A stretch of 64,000 nucleotides of DNA from an uncultured Pelagibacteraceae bacterium (GTDB lineage: Bacteria; Pseudomonadota; Alphaproteobacteria; Pelagibacterales; Pelagibacteraceae). Under the pieces are notes generated by a model. The model had not been told where the DNA came from. It was given only the letters and a program-made list of their open reading frames with translations, and did no database searches. Both the position numbers and the translations under genes were made by a program. Of this stretch, positions 42,583 to 50,687 are shown in pieces; positions within the stretch are counted from its first letter, which is position 1, and the number at the start of each line of letters is the position of its first letter. The stretch is from the NCBI GenBank assembly GCA_902630665.1, contig CACOVP010000004.1:1-64000 (forward strand), in the 5' to 3' direction.

Positions 42583-43626
42583 ATGACAATAAGCACCCTA
42601 GGGATCATTGGTTCAGGCCAACTTGGATCATTACTTTGTCAAGCTGCAAAAAAACTTAATATTAAAACTGTAGTAATATCAGACGATGAAAATGGTCCTG
42701 CCCAAAATTATTCGGGTGAATTTATTTACTCAAAATACGACAACAAAGAAAAGATAAAAGAGTTTGTAAGCAAAGTCGATATTATCACTTATGAGTTTGA
42801 AAATATTCCAATAAATATTTTAAATGAGATCGATAAAGAAAAAAAAGTCTTACCTAAACCTGAAATAAATAGAATAATTCAAAATAGAAAATTAGAAAAA
42901 ACTTTCGTTAATGATTTAGGTATTAAAACTACAGACTGGGCTTTTATCGATCAAGCTGCAGACATCGAAAAGAATAAAAACTTATTACCCGGAATTTTAA
43001 AATCAAATACACTTGGTTATGATGGACATGGACAATATGTTTTAAATTCTCTTGATGATGTAAAAAAAAATTGGTGTTTTACTGCTGATTATATTTTAGA
43101 AAAAAAGGTAAATTTAAAAAAAGAGATATCAGTTGTAATAACAAGATATTTAAATGGTGAAACTTATATTTATGAGCCTATAGAAAATATTCATAAAGAC
43201 CAAATCTTAAATCATTCAAAAATCCCTGCAGATATAAATAAAGAAATTTTTGTTAAAGCACAGAGTAATGCAAAACTCATTTCAGAAAAATTAGATTATG
43301 TTGGCACGATGTGTGTTGAATATTTCATCGATCAAGATGATAATTTGTTAGTCAATGAAATTGCTCCAAGAGTCCATAATTCAGGCCACCTAACAATAAA
43401 TGCGTTTTCCATAAGTCAATTTTCTGGACATGTCGCAGCTGTGTGTAATCTCGGTGTAAAAAAAGTTGAAAAAATTTCTAACGCAGAAATGTTTAATGTT
43501 TTAGGAAAAGATATAGAGACTTATAGATCCAAAACATTTAGTAAAAATGAATTTTTTTATGATTACGGGAAAAAATCTATCAAAGATAAAAGAAAAATGG
43601 GACACCTTACGATTTTAAAAAAATAA
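42583..43626 (+). CDS. purK: 5-(carboxyamino)imidazole ribonucleotide synthase
   Basis: GIIGSGQLGSLLCQAAKKL, TYEFENIP, NEIAPRVHNSGHLT. Confidence 0.96.
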   Translation: MTISTLGIIGSGQLGSLLCQAAKKLNIKTVVISDDENGPAQNYSGEFIYSKYDNKEKIKEFVSKVDIITYEFENIPINILNEIDKEKKVLPKPEINRIIQNRKLEKTFVNDLGIKTTDWAFIDQAADIEKNKNLLPGILKSNTLGYDGHGQYVLNSLDDVKKNWCFTADYILEKKVNLKKEISVVITRYLNGETYIYEPIENIHKDQILNHSKIPADINKEIFVKAQSNAKLISEKLDYVGTMCVEYFIDQDDNLLVNEIAPRVHNSGHLTINAFSISQFSGHVAAVCNLGVKKVEKISNAEMFNVLGKDIETYRSKTFSKNEFFYDYGKKSIKDKRKMGHLTILKK

Positions 43627-44436
43627 TTATTTAATTGTTATTCTATGCATTACTCTTCTGCAATTCTTTATTTCACTAGCCATATGCAGAATACTTAAAT
43701 TATCCCAAAGACAGATATCACCTTTTGTCCACTCATATGAAAATATAAAATCTTCTTTGTTGACGTGATCTACTAAATAATTTTTTAAATATTCAGCTTC
43801 GTCTTCTTTTACATTTTTAATCTTCATTAAATGTCCTGGAGATACGTAAAGAGTTTTCTTTCCATCCACTGAAATAACTATTGGATGTTCGGCTTCCATA
43901 CTTTCTGAGGATTTTATTCCCATTTCTTTTTCTCGTTCAAGTCTTGTTATTGCTATCGGACCTGCCGATGAAAAAACTCCAGTAGCGTCTTTAATCTTTT
44001 CTTTAATGTCGTCTGGTAATTTATCGTAAGCATTAAAGCCAGATGAGAATATAGTATTACCTTGGCCAACTGGTATTTCTATTCCCATTAACATTGTATA
44101 TCTGGGTCTATCATTAGCTAAATAACTTGTATCCTGATGAAGCCAGCTAGAGCCGAAACTTAAATTTTTATCATCAGGCTTTCTCTCGATTACATTTATA
44201 AATGGAAATTTTTCATCTAAACCTTTAAGTCTTGGATACACTACAGGTTGACCTATATTCTTTGCAAAATTTTGATAAGTTTCAGGATCAAGATTTTGTT
44301 CTTTTATAAATATAACTCCGTACCTGTTTAAAATCTTTTTTATTTCTGTTGCCTGACCTTGATCTATGGATTTTAAATTAATGTCGTTGATATAAGCTCC
44401 AACATTATTTTTTCCCGGTGAGATAGATAAATTCAT
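43627..44436 (-). CDS. TauD/TfdA family Fe(II)/2-oxoglutarate dioxygenase
   Basis: SSWLHQDTSY (HxD), GDICLWDNLSILHMA, HRITIK. Confidence 0.9.
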   Translation of the reverse strand: MNLSISPGKNNVGAYINDINLKSIDQGQATEIKKILNRYGVIFIKEQNLDPETYQNFAKNIGQPVVYPRLKGLDEKFPFINVIERKPDDKNLSFGSSWLHQDTSYLANDRPRYTMLMGIEIPVGQGNTIFSSGFNAYDKLPDDIKEKIKDATGVFSSAGPIAITRLEREKEMGIKSSESMEAEHPIVISVDGKKTLYVSPGHLMKIKNVKEDEAEYLKNYLVDHVNKEDFIFSYEWTKGDICLWDNLSILHMASEIKNCRRVMHRITIK

Positions 44437-45063
44437 TTAGTTTAAAGGTTTAATTAAAGCAGGGTCATTATTTACTGGGTTATTAACATCTTTTGATATC
44501 TCATGAAACTTTAAATTAGGCGGTTTAACAGAGTTTAATATTTCCATAGCATCTTTTTTAATATTCAAATAATTATTAATCTGGCTTTGATTAATAATCA
44601 TTGGCTCTCTGTGATGGATGGCGCTAATTTTTTCAGTAGCTTCTCTTGTAATTATACAAAACTGGTCATTCTGATATATCCCAGCAAAATACATCAACTC
44701 ATCATCCTCTTTTGAAAAATAATAGGGAGTTTTCGTTTTATCTTCCCTTTTCCATTCATAATACCCATCAGCTGGAATAATACATCTTGATGTCTGGATA
44801 AGATTCTTAAAAGTAACTTTTTCCATAAGAGTTTCTTTTCTAGCATTAATAAGAGGAGAAAACTTATCTAATTTTTTAGACCAACTCGGAACTAATCCCC
44901 ACTCATAAAGCTCAAGAGCCTTACCATTTGAATAGGATTTTATTAAGGGTAACTTTTGAGTTGGGTGTGCATTATAATTATCTGTATCCTCAACCTTAAT
45001 GTTTGTTTTTACCAAATCAGTGGTTTTAGTAACTGGTTTTCGAATACTATATCTTCCGCACAT
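44437..45063 (-). CDS. SRAP/YedK (HMCES-like) DNA-protein crosslink protein
   Basis: MCGRYSI (Cys2), INARKETL, CIIPADGYYEWK, IHHREPMII. Confidence 0.94.
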   Translation of the reverse strand: MCGRYSIRKPVTKTTDLVKTNIKVEDTDNYNAHPTQKLPLIKSYSNGKALELYEWGLVPSWSKKLDKFSPLINARKETLMEKVTFKNLIQTSRCIIPADGYYEWKREDKTKTPYYFSKEDDELMYFAGIYQNDQFCIITREATEKISAIHHREPMIINQSQINNYLNIKKDAMEILNSVKPPNLKFHEISKDVNNPVNNDPALIKPLN

Positions 45064-45173
45064 TATTTATTTTTTCTCTCTCTTTTAAGTTTTCTCTTTT
45101 CTTTTAAAGATAACTTTGCTTTTTTCATAAAGCTTCTATCTTTTTGACTTTTACCCGAATATCTTTTTGACAT
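45063..45173 (-). CDS. 36-aa basic small protein (not in ORF track), TAATG-coupled to SRAP gene
   Basis: MSKRYSGKSQKDRSFMKKAKLSLKEKRKLKRERKNK; stop overlaps start of 44437-45063. Confidence 0.5.
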   Translation of the reverse strand: MSKRYSGKSQKDRSFMKKAKLSLKEKRKLKRERKNK

Positions 45174-45175
45174 AA

Positions 45176-46012
45176 TTATTCGTCTATTATTTCATGAAAT
45201 TGTTCACCTAGTCCATCTACTTTTAGGTGAAGTTTGTCGCCCGCCTTAAGAAATTCAGGTTTCTCCATTTCCATTGCCGTCCCAGCAGGTGTTCCAGTTG
45301 TGATAATTGTCCCTGGATATAAAGTCATAAATTGACTTAAATGAGAAATTAAAAAATTAAAGTTGAAAATCATTCTCTCCGTATTCCCAGTTTGTCTTCT
45401 GTTGCCATTTACATCTAAAGTTAAATTAATATTATTTAAGTTTTTTATTTCATCTCTAGTTACAAGATAGGGCCCCGTTGGTCCTGCTATAGATTTACCT
45501 TTAATCCATTGACCTCCCCTTTCTTTTTGCCAAGTTCTTTCAGATATGTCGTTGACAATACAAAAGCCAAATACATAATCTTGAGCATTTTCCTCATTAA
45601 TATATTTTCCTTCTCGGCCAATAATCATGCCAACTTCAACTTCGTAATCCATTTTGCTAGCAGACTTAGGTTTTATTATTTGATCGTTAGGACCTTGAAT
45701 ACATCCAGAGCTTTTATTAAAAACAATTGGTTCATTCGGTAATTTTGATTTAGTTCCTTCCGCATGCGCTTTATAATTTAAACCGATTGCCAAAAAGTCT
45801 ACAGGATTAGATATACAAGCTCCAATCCTAGTATCTGAGTTTATTTCCTTTAGCTCTGATAATTTAATTTTTTTTAATTTGATTAATGTTTCTTCATTAA
45901 TGGTTTGGGGATTTAAATCTTTAACATGATTTGATAGATCTCTTAAAATATTATTATTATCTAAGGCAGCAACAATTTCTTTGCCAGGTTCTCCAACCCT
46001 TAATAATTTCAT
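45176..46012 (-). CDS. Fumarylacetoacetate hydrolase family protein
   Basis: GLNYKAHAEG, MDYEVEVGMIIGREGKYI, TGTPAGTAM. Confidence 0.93.
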   Translation of the reverse strand: MKLLRVGEPGKEIVAALDNNNILRDLSNHVKDLNPQTINEETLIKLKKIKLSELKEINSDTRIGACISNPVDFLAIGLNYKAHAEGTKSKLPNEPIVFNKSSGCIQGPNDQIIKPKSASKMDYEVEVGMIIGREGKYINEENAQDYVFGFCIVNDISERTWQKERGGQWIKGKSIAGPTGPYLVTRDEIKNLNNINLTLDVNGNRRQTGNTERMIFNFNFLISHLSQFMTLYPGTIITTGTPAGTAMEMEKPEFLKAGDKLHLKVDGLGEQFHEIIDE

Positions 46013-46036
46013 GAGATAATTCTAGCTATGAAACAA

Positions 46037-46483
46037 CTATTTTACAAACCTTTTAATTCTTTCTTCAGTCGTAGTATCCGGACCGCCATAAGGCGTCTCG
46101 TAAGAGTTCGTTCTAGTCAAGACGTCAATTCCTTTAGTGAAGATAAAAATAAAGAAGATTATAAAAAAAACTGCAAATATTTTTGCAGGATTATAATTAC
46201 CTGACTGGAAAACACTGACAGGTTGTTCCTGTTTTTTGTGAAAAAATTTAAATGTTAAGTAAACTGCAATTATTAAACCAATGTGTGCCATTACTACTCC
46301 AGCCCAGCCAAAAATGAAAGATGTTACACTAAAAACGTACAAACTAAAAACAGTTGACCATACGAATGATAGAACTATTAAAATTTGCAATCTTACTGAT
46401 TTAGGTAAGCTTCTTAAATCGTTCTTTGAGTCATCAAACATGATATTAGCAGCTTCTTGCATCCAATTTTTAAAACTTTCCAT
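46037..46483 (-). CDS. Small membrane protein of unknown function
   Basis: Three hydrophobic segments; uninterrupted ORF. Confidence 0.65.
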   Translation of the reverse strand: MESFKNWMQEAANIMFDDSKNDLRSLPKSVRLQILIVLSFVWSTVFSLYVFSVTSFIFGWAGVVMAHIGLIIAVYLTFKFFHKKQEQPVSVFQSGNYNPAKIFAVFFIIFFIFIFTKGIDVLTRTNSYETPYGGPDTTTEERIKRFVK

Positions 46484-46531
46484 AATTGATTATATTAAAT
46501 TATTTAAATGAAAGATTCATTAATTACTTTT

Positions 46532-47140
46532 TCACAGGTTCCTAGCTAATTTTTTTACTCTATTCATGTATTTTTCGAATATTCTTTTATCAAGTTGAGG
46601 CAATACTGAGTAAAATCTGAGGTATTTTGTTTTAAGACCACCAAGTTGGAATACAGACTTTTTAATTCTTCTGTATGGAATATTATCAAAAAATGAAAAA
46701 TTCCAATAACTCACCATAGGTCCACCGTAGCTTATTGCAATGATTCCTAATTTTCCTTTCATAGCACCTGGAACTGGGTAACCATAATTTTTAAAAAACT
46801 TACTACCAGGAATTAGAGATCTATAAGAAAAATACCACTTGGGATGTAAACACCAATCTATGAAATTTTCAGTAATGCTTGATAATCTTAAATTATGGCA
46901 GGGGCTGATTAAAAACATTACATCACAATCCTCTAATCTTTTCCTATAATCCAAAACTAATTGAGGAGGAGGATTAACCTCTTGATTGTAAAAAGGTAAT
47001 TGATCTTTTTCTTCAAATAAATTTATTAAATCGATTTTATGACCATTTTTTTCTGCTTCATTAATAAATGTATCTCTTACAGCGCAGTTAAAAGAAGTTT
47101 TAGAATTAGGGTGTCCATATATGATACAAATTTTTTTCAT
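46532..47140 (-). CDS. NAD(P)H dehydrogenase (quinone)/flavodoxin-like family
   Basis: ICIIYGHPNSKTSFN, MFLISPCHNLRLSSITENFIDW. Confidence 0.85.
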   Translation of the reverse strand: MKKICIIYGHPNSKTSFNCAVRDTFINEAEKNGHKIDLINLFEEKDQLPFYNQEVNPPPQLVLDYRKRLEDCDVMFLISPCHNLRLSSITENFIDWCLHPKWYFSYRSLIPGSKFFKNYGYPVPGAMKGKLGIIAISYGGPMVSYWNFSFFDNIPYRRIKKSVFQLGGLKTKYLRFYSVLPQLDKRIFEKYMNRVKKLARNL

Positions 47141-47286
47141 TAATCTTCTTTCTCATTTTTACGTATCAGAAAGCCTGAACCTATCCCTACCGCAATAGCT
47201 GAAAAAACCCATGAATACTCTTGTTCACTGAAAAGAACTAGGAGGCCAAAACCTATAATGATTACACCTAATAGCTTATTATCCAT
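47140..47286 (-). CDS. 48-aa membrane peptide (not in ORF track), TAATG-coupled to the downstream quinone-reductase gene
   Basis: MDNKLLGVIIIGFGLLVLFSEQEYSWVFSAIAVGIGSGFLIRKNEKED; stop overlaps start of 46532-47140. Confidence 0.55.
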   Translation of the reverse strand: MDNKLLGVIIIGFGLLVLFSEQEYSWVFSAIAVGIGSGFLIRKNEKED

Positions 47287-47320
47287 TGACAAATATATGA
47301 GTTATAATAAAGTTTCATTA

Positions 47321-47385
47321 CCCATATGTCATGGGAAAAAAGACTCGGCATTCGACATGCCGGACCTATAAAGGGTTGCAAAGTC
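47321..47385 (+). promoter_or_regulatory. Candidate structured 5' leader RNA (hairpin plus three-way junction)
   Basis: CCCAT/ATGGG; GACT[CGGCAT-TCGAC-ATGCCG][GACC-TATAAAG-GGTT]GCAA-AGTC upstream of a small ORF. Confidence 0.5.
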
Positions 47386-47407
47386 GGTAGAAATGAAAGG
47401 AGTTGCT

Positions 47408-47599
47408 ATGGATAGATTTAGCAAACTGTATGGAAATTCTGCCGTGAAAAAAGCTGAGCAGAAACTCTCAATGCAGTTAAGTAAAAACCAAAAAGCCCCA
47501 GAAGCCAATGGTAATGGTACAGCAGGTTATATGGTAAAAAGCGGAAAAAATTCTGGCAAAATTTTAAAGCATTTGAAAAGAGATAAAAATCAGCTTTAA
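47408..47599 (+). CDS. Small basic protein of unknown function
   Basis: AAAGGAG SD before ATG at 47408; MDRFSKLYGNSAVKKAEQKLSMQLSK...; own terminator. Confidence 0.6.
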   Translation: MDRFSKLYGNSAVKKAEQKLSMQLSKNQKAPEANGNGTAGYMVKSGKNSGKILKHLKRDKNQL

Positions 47600-47613
47600 A
47601 AAAACTTTATAGG

Positions 47614-47635
47614 GTGGGGACTTTAAAATCCCCAC
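47614..47635 (+). terminator. Terminator-like hairpin
   Basis: GTGGGGA-CTTTAAAA-TCCCCAC; weak T tract after. Confidence 0.6.
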
Positions 47636-47657
47636 TCAAGTCTTTAATATCCTCTCG

Positions 47658-48749
47658 ATGAAAAAACAAAATTTTTATGATCTTAATTTTGATCAACTAA
47701 AAACTTTTTTAATTGAAAAAGGTGAAGTTGAGCCAAAAAAAGCAAAAATGAGGTCTCAGCAACTTTTTAATGCAGTTTATAAAAAAAATATTAAAAGTTT
47801 TGATGAGCTTACGACATTTGGAGTTGAACTTAGAGGCAAGATCAAAGATTTGATTAGTTTAGAAAAACCAAAAATTATAGATGTTCAAAAATCTAAGGAC
47901 GGGACTATAAAATTTCTTTTAGAGCTTAAAGATAAACGTAATGTTGAGACAGTCCTCATCCCTGATAAATCTCAAAGCAGATATACAATTTGTTTATCTG
48001 TATCAGTAGGTTGTTATCTCTCTTGCGAATTTTGTGCAACAGCTCAAATTTCAAAAAAATTAGTAAGGAACTTATCGCCAGGGGAAATAATATCGCAAAT
48101 AATTTTAAGTAAAGATTATATTAATGATTGGTCAACACAGAAAAAAATAACCAATCAAGTATTGATGGGTGAAGGCTCGCCTTTTCTGAATTTAGATAAT
48201 GTTAAAGTTGCTATAGACAATTCAAAAAATAAAGATGGCTTGGAGTACGGAAGAACTAGAATTACAGTAAGTACAGTAGGAGTAGGAACTAAAAAAGATA
48301 ATTTAGATGCTATTGAATGGGCTGCAAATGAGTTAGATGTTTATCTTGCGTGGAGTTTACATAGTTCTATATCAAACCACAGATCAGAATTAATGCCAAT
48401 TAATGATAAATATCCAATTAATTCATTATTACCAAAACTAAAAAAATATTATGAAAAAACAAAATTGCCAATTTTTATCGAATGGATATGTTTAGATGAA
48501 AACCTAACGGATGAACATGCTAGAGAATTAATTAAGATTATGAAAAAAGTTCCCTCAAAATTGAATTTAATTGAGTTTAATCCTCTTTCAAACAAAGATT
48601 TTAAACCAGCAACTCAAGAAAATATAGATAAGTTTTCTAAAATAATTCAAGAAGCTGGATTCCTTTCTTTGTTTAGAAGAAGCAGGGGTAGAGACATAAA
48701 TGCATCTTGTGGATCGCTAGCGAATAGTAAAGCTATGCTCAATGGATAA
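47658..48749 (+). CDS. rlmN: 23S rRNA (adenine(2503)-C2)-methyltransferase-like radical SAM protein
   Basis: VSVGCYLSCEFCATAQ (CxxxCxxC), VLMGEGSP, ASCGSLA. Confidence 0.9.
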   Translation: MKKQNFYDLNFDQLKTFLIEKGEVEPKKAKMRSQQLFNAVYKKNIKSFDELTTFGVELRGKIKDLISLEKPKIIDVQKSKDGTIKFLLELKDKRNVETVLIPDKSQSRYTICLSVSVGCYLSCEFCATAQISKKLVRNLSPGEIISQIILSKDYINDWSTQKKITNQVLMGEGSPFLNLDNVKVAIDNSKNKDGLEYGRTRITVSTVGVGTKKDNLDAIEWAANELDVYLAWSLHSSISNHRSELMPINDKYPINSLLPKLKKYYEKTKLPIFIEWICLDENLTDEHARELIKIMKKVPSKLNLIEFNPLSNKDFKPATQENIDKFSKIIQEAGFLSLFRRSRGRDINASCGSLANSKAMLNG

Positions 48750-49692
48750 TTTACATATTTTTTTAGGCGCAACAGTGGCGGATGCAGCAACTAGACCTTT
48801 ACATTGGGTGTACGATCCAAAAAAGTTAAAGAAATATATTAAGGGAAAAAAAGAAATAGCTTTTTTGAAAAAAAATAAGAGTCCTTTCTATAACATTAAA
48901 ACCGGAAATGTGTCTGGATATAATGACGTTGGACAAGTAATGTTTAGGACTTTGCTTTCTTCAAAGAAAAAAAAAGATGTTCTTAAAAACTTCAAAAAAA
49001 ATGTAATTAAAAACTTTGGTCCAGGCTCAAATTATTGGAAAAATTTAAAACTGAGAAAAAAATATAAAAAAGTGAAATGGAAAAAACCCATGAATGGTCC
49101 ATGGATCCATCAGAATATCTTAGAGACTATACAAAATATCAAATCTAAGAAAATTATCACTGGTGGTACTAAAGTAAACGAGTCCGATGGTTATTGTGCC
49201 GCTCTCCCATATTTTCTTTATGGAAACAAAGAAAAAGAACTTAAAAGGGTTATTAAATCTATAGCTAATTCAAGAATAAATGAAAAATACGCTTTATCTA
49301 AATTAAAGATTATAGAATTAGCTAATAAAAAAGATAAAAATCCTGTTCAATCTTTTGTTAAAAAATACAAAAAAAATAGATATTTCAAAGACGTAATTAG
49401 CAATATTAAAAAAGTTTCAAAACTAAAAAACCAAAATCATATAATGACTGTAAGAAAATTTGGTAAAGCTTGTAGTTATCCTGGCACATTTATGGGATCA
49501 ATTCATGCGATCATAACATCCAACAACTATAAATCTGCTATTACAAAAACGATTAAAGCTGGTGGTTGCAACTGTTCAAGAGCTAATTTTGTTGGTGCCT
49601 ATTTTGCTGCTTTGAAAGGCATAAAGTGCATTCCTAAGAAATGGATAAAAAAAACTATTCCTGCAAATAGAATCTTAAAAGTCATCATCTAA
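48742..49692 (+). CDS. ADP-ribosylglycohydrolase family (J1-crystallin-like)
   Basis: FLGATVADAATRPLHWVYD; GGCNCSRANFVGAYFAALKGIKCIPKKW. Confidence 0.75.
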   Translation: MDNLHIFLGATVADAATRPLHWVYDPKKLKKYIKGKKEIAFLKKNKSPFYNIKTGNVSGYNDVGQVMFRTLLSSKKKKDVLKNFKKNVIKNFGPGSNYWKNLKLRKKYKKVKWKKPMNGPWIHQNILETIQNIKSKKIITGGTKVNESDGYCAALPYFLYGNKEKELKRVIKSIANSRINEKYALSKLKIIELANKKDKNPVQSFVKKYKKNRYFKDVISNIKKVSKLKNQNHIMTVRKFGKACSYPGTFMGSIHAIITSNNYKSAITKTIKAGGCNCSRANFVGAYFAALKGIKCIPKKWIKKTIPANRILKVII

Positions 49693-50007
49693 TTCAAAAT
49701 CTTCGTCTAAAAAATCATCTTCAACACCTAATTTCTCAAGATCTTTCTTTGCTTTTTTTATTTGATAATCTCTAAAAGAAACAATCTTCGAGCAATTTTT
49801 AACAGATACTTTTTTTAAATTTTTATTTTCATGCCATATATTTTCACAATCTCTTAAAAAATCTGTACTCCAGGTATCTTTGATGCCAAAAGTAGCACCA
49901 TTCAGCAGGCTCCAAATAATTCTACAAAGTTCATTAAATTCATTTAATTCAAGTTTATTAGAACAATTTTTTATGACACTATCTAATTCTTCTTTTCCTA
50001 ATTTCAC
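49675..50007 (-). CDS. Hypothetical protein, acidic C-terminus
   Basis: 110-aa ORF overlapping upstream gene; last gene of the HerA/NurA operon. Confidence 0.65.
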   Translation of the reverse strand: MKLGKEELDSVIKNCSNKLELNEFNELCRIIWSLLNGATFGIKDTWSTDFLRDCENIWHENKNLKKVSVKNCSKIVSFRDYQIKKAKKDLEKLGVEDDFLDEDFELDDDF

Positions 50008-50225
50008 GACTTCGTAATTTCCTTCTCAACATTTTTTGAATTTACAACTAAATCTCCTTTATTTTCCTGAAATAATAGATACGGACGATCTTTTACCTTT
50101 ACCATCAAAATTGTTTCGGTCTCATTAGATTTTTCAACTCTGCAATAAATACACCACTTGAAATTTTTAGTTTTATTCTGCTTTTCAATTCTTATTTCAA
50201 TTTTATCTGTATCTAATAATTTCAT
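50004..50225 (-). CDS. Hypothetical protein
   Basis: 73-aa ORF with overlapping start and stop in the same operon. Confidence 0.6.
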   Translation of the reverse strand: MKLLDTDKIEIRIEKQNKTKNFKWCIYCRVEKSNETETILMVKVKDRPYLLFQENKGDLVVNSKNVEKEITKS

Positions 50226-50422
50226 TAATGGAACGTCCTACAGTCTTGTTCTAAATCAAAAAGTACTTGCGGATGAACACGTCCTTTGCCATAGCAAACC
50301 ACGCAACATCGTGTTTTCTTTTTAAAGATGCCAAATTTTCCTAAAGTAATTATTGGAGTAGTAACAATTTCTCTCCCAGCACCAAAACAATAGATACATT
50401 TAATCGTTATCTTTTCTCTCAC
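50225..50422 (-). CDS. DnaJ-type zinc-finger-like small protein
   Basis: CIYCFGAGRE...CCVVCYGKGRV: two CxxCxGxG-like repeats. Confidence 0.65.
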   Translation of the reverse strand: MREKITIKCIYCFGAGREIVTTPIITLGKFGIFKKKTRCCVVCYGKGRVHPQVLFDLEQDCRTFH

Positions 50423-50687
50423 TTCGCTCCTTTAGAAAATTATCAATTATGAAACTTATTATTAAGATATATGAAACAAATAAAATTATTCCGCCGCCTC
50501 TGATTAAATCAAAAATTTCGTGTTTTATGCCAAGAGTCAAAAAAATAATTCCTGAAATATTGAATAGAAAAGCAAATGGTGCACAAAACTTTGGAGTAAT
50601 TCTGAAAGTCCAAATATTCCAAATAGCAATTAAAAGCAAAGTAGTGGCAGCCATTCTCATTGCCAAAAGAGGGATTTCATATGACAC
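50400..50687 (-). CDS. Small membrane protein
   Basis: Three hydrophobic segments; overlaps neighbours. Confidence 0.6.
   Translation of the reverse strand: MSYEIPLLAMRMAATTLLLIAIWNIWTFRITPKFCAPFAFLFNISGIIFLTLGIKHEIFDLIRGGGIILFVSYILIISFIIDNFLKERSERKDND

Noticed and set aside
44956-45147. 63-aa + ORF
   Set aside because: Antisense to the SRAP gene and its coupled small ORF; hydrophobicity arises from complement of Lys codons
47287-47305. TTGACA followed by TATAAT before the structured leader
   Set aside because: Spacer is only about 11 nt, too short for a canonical sigma70 promoter
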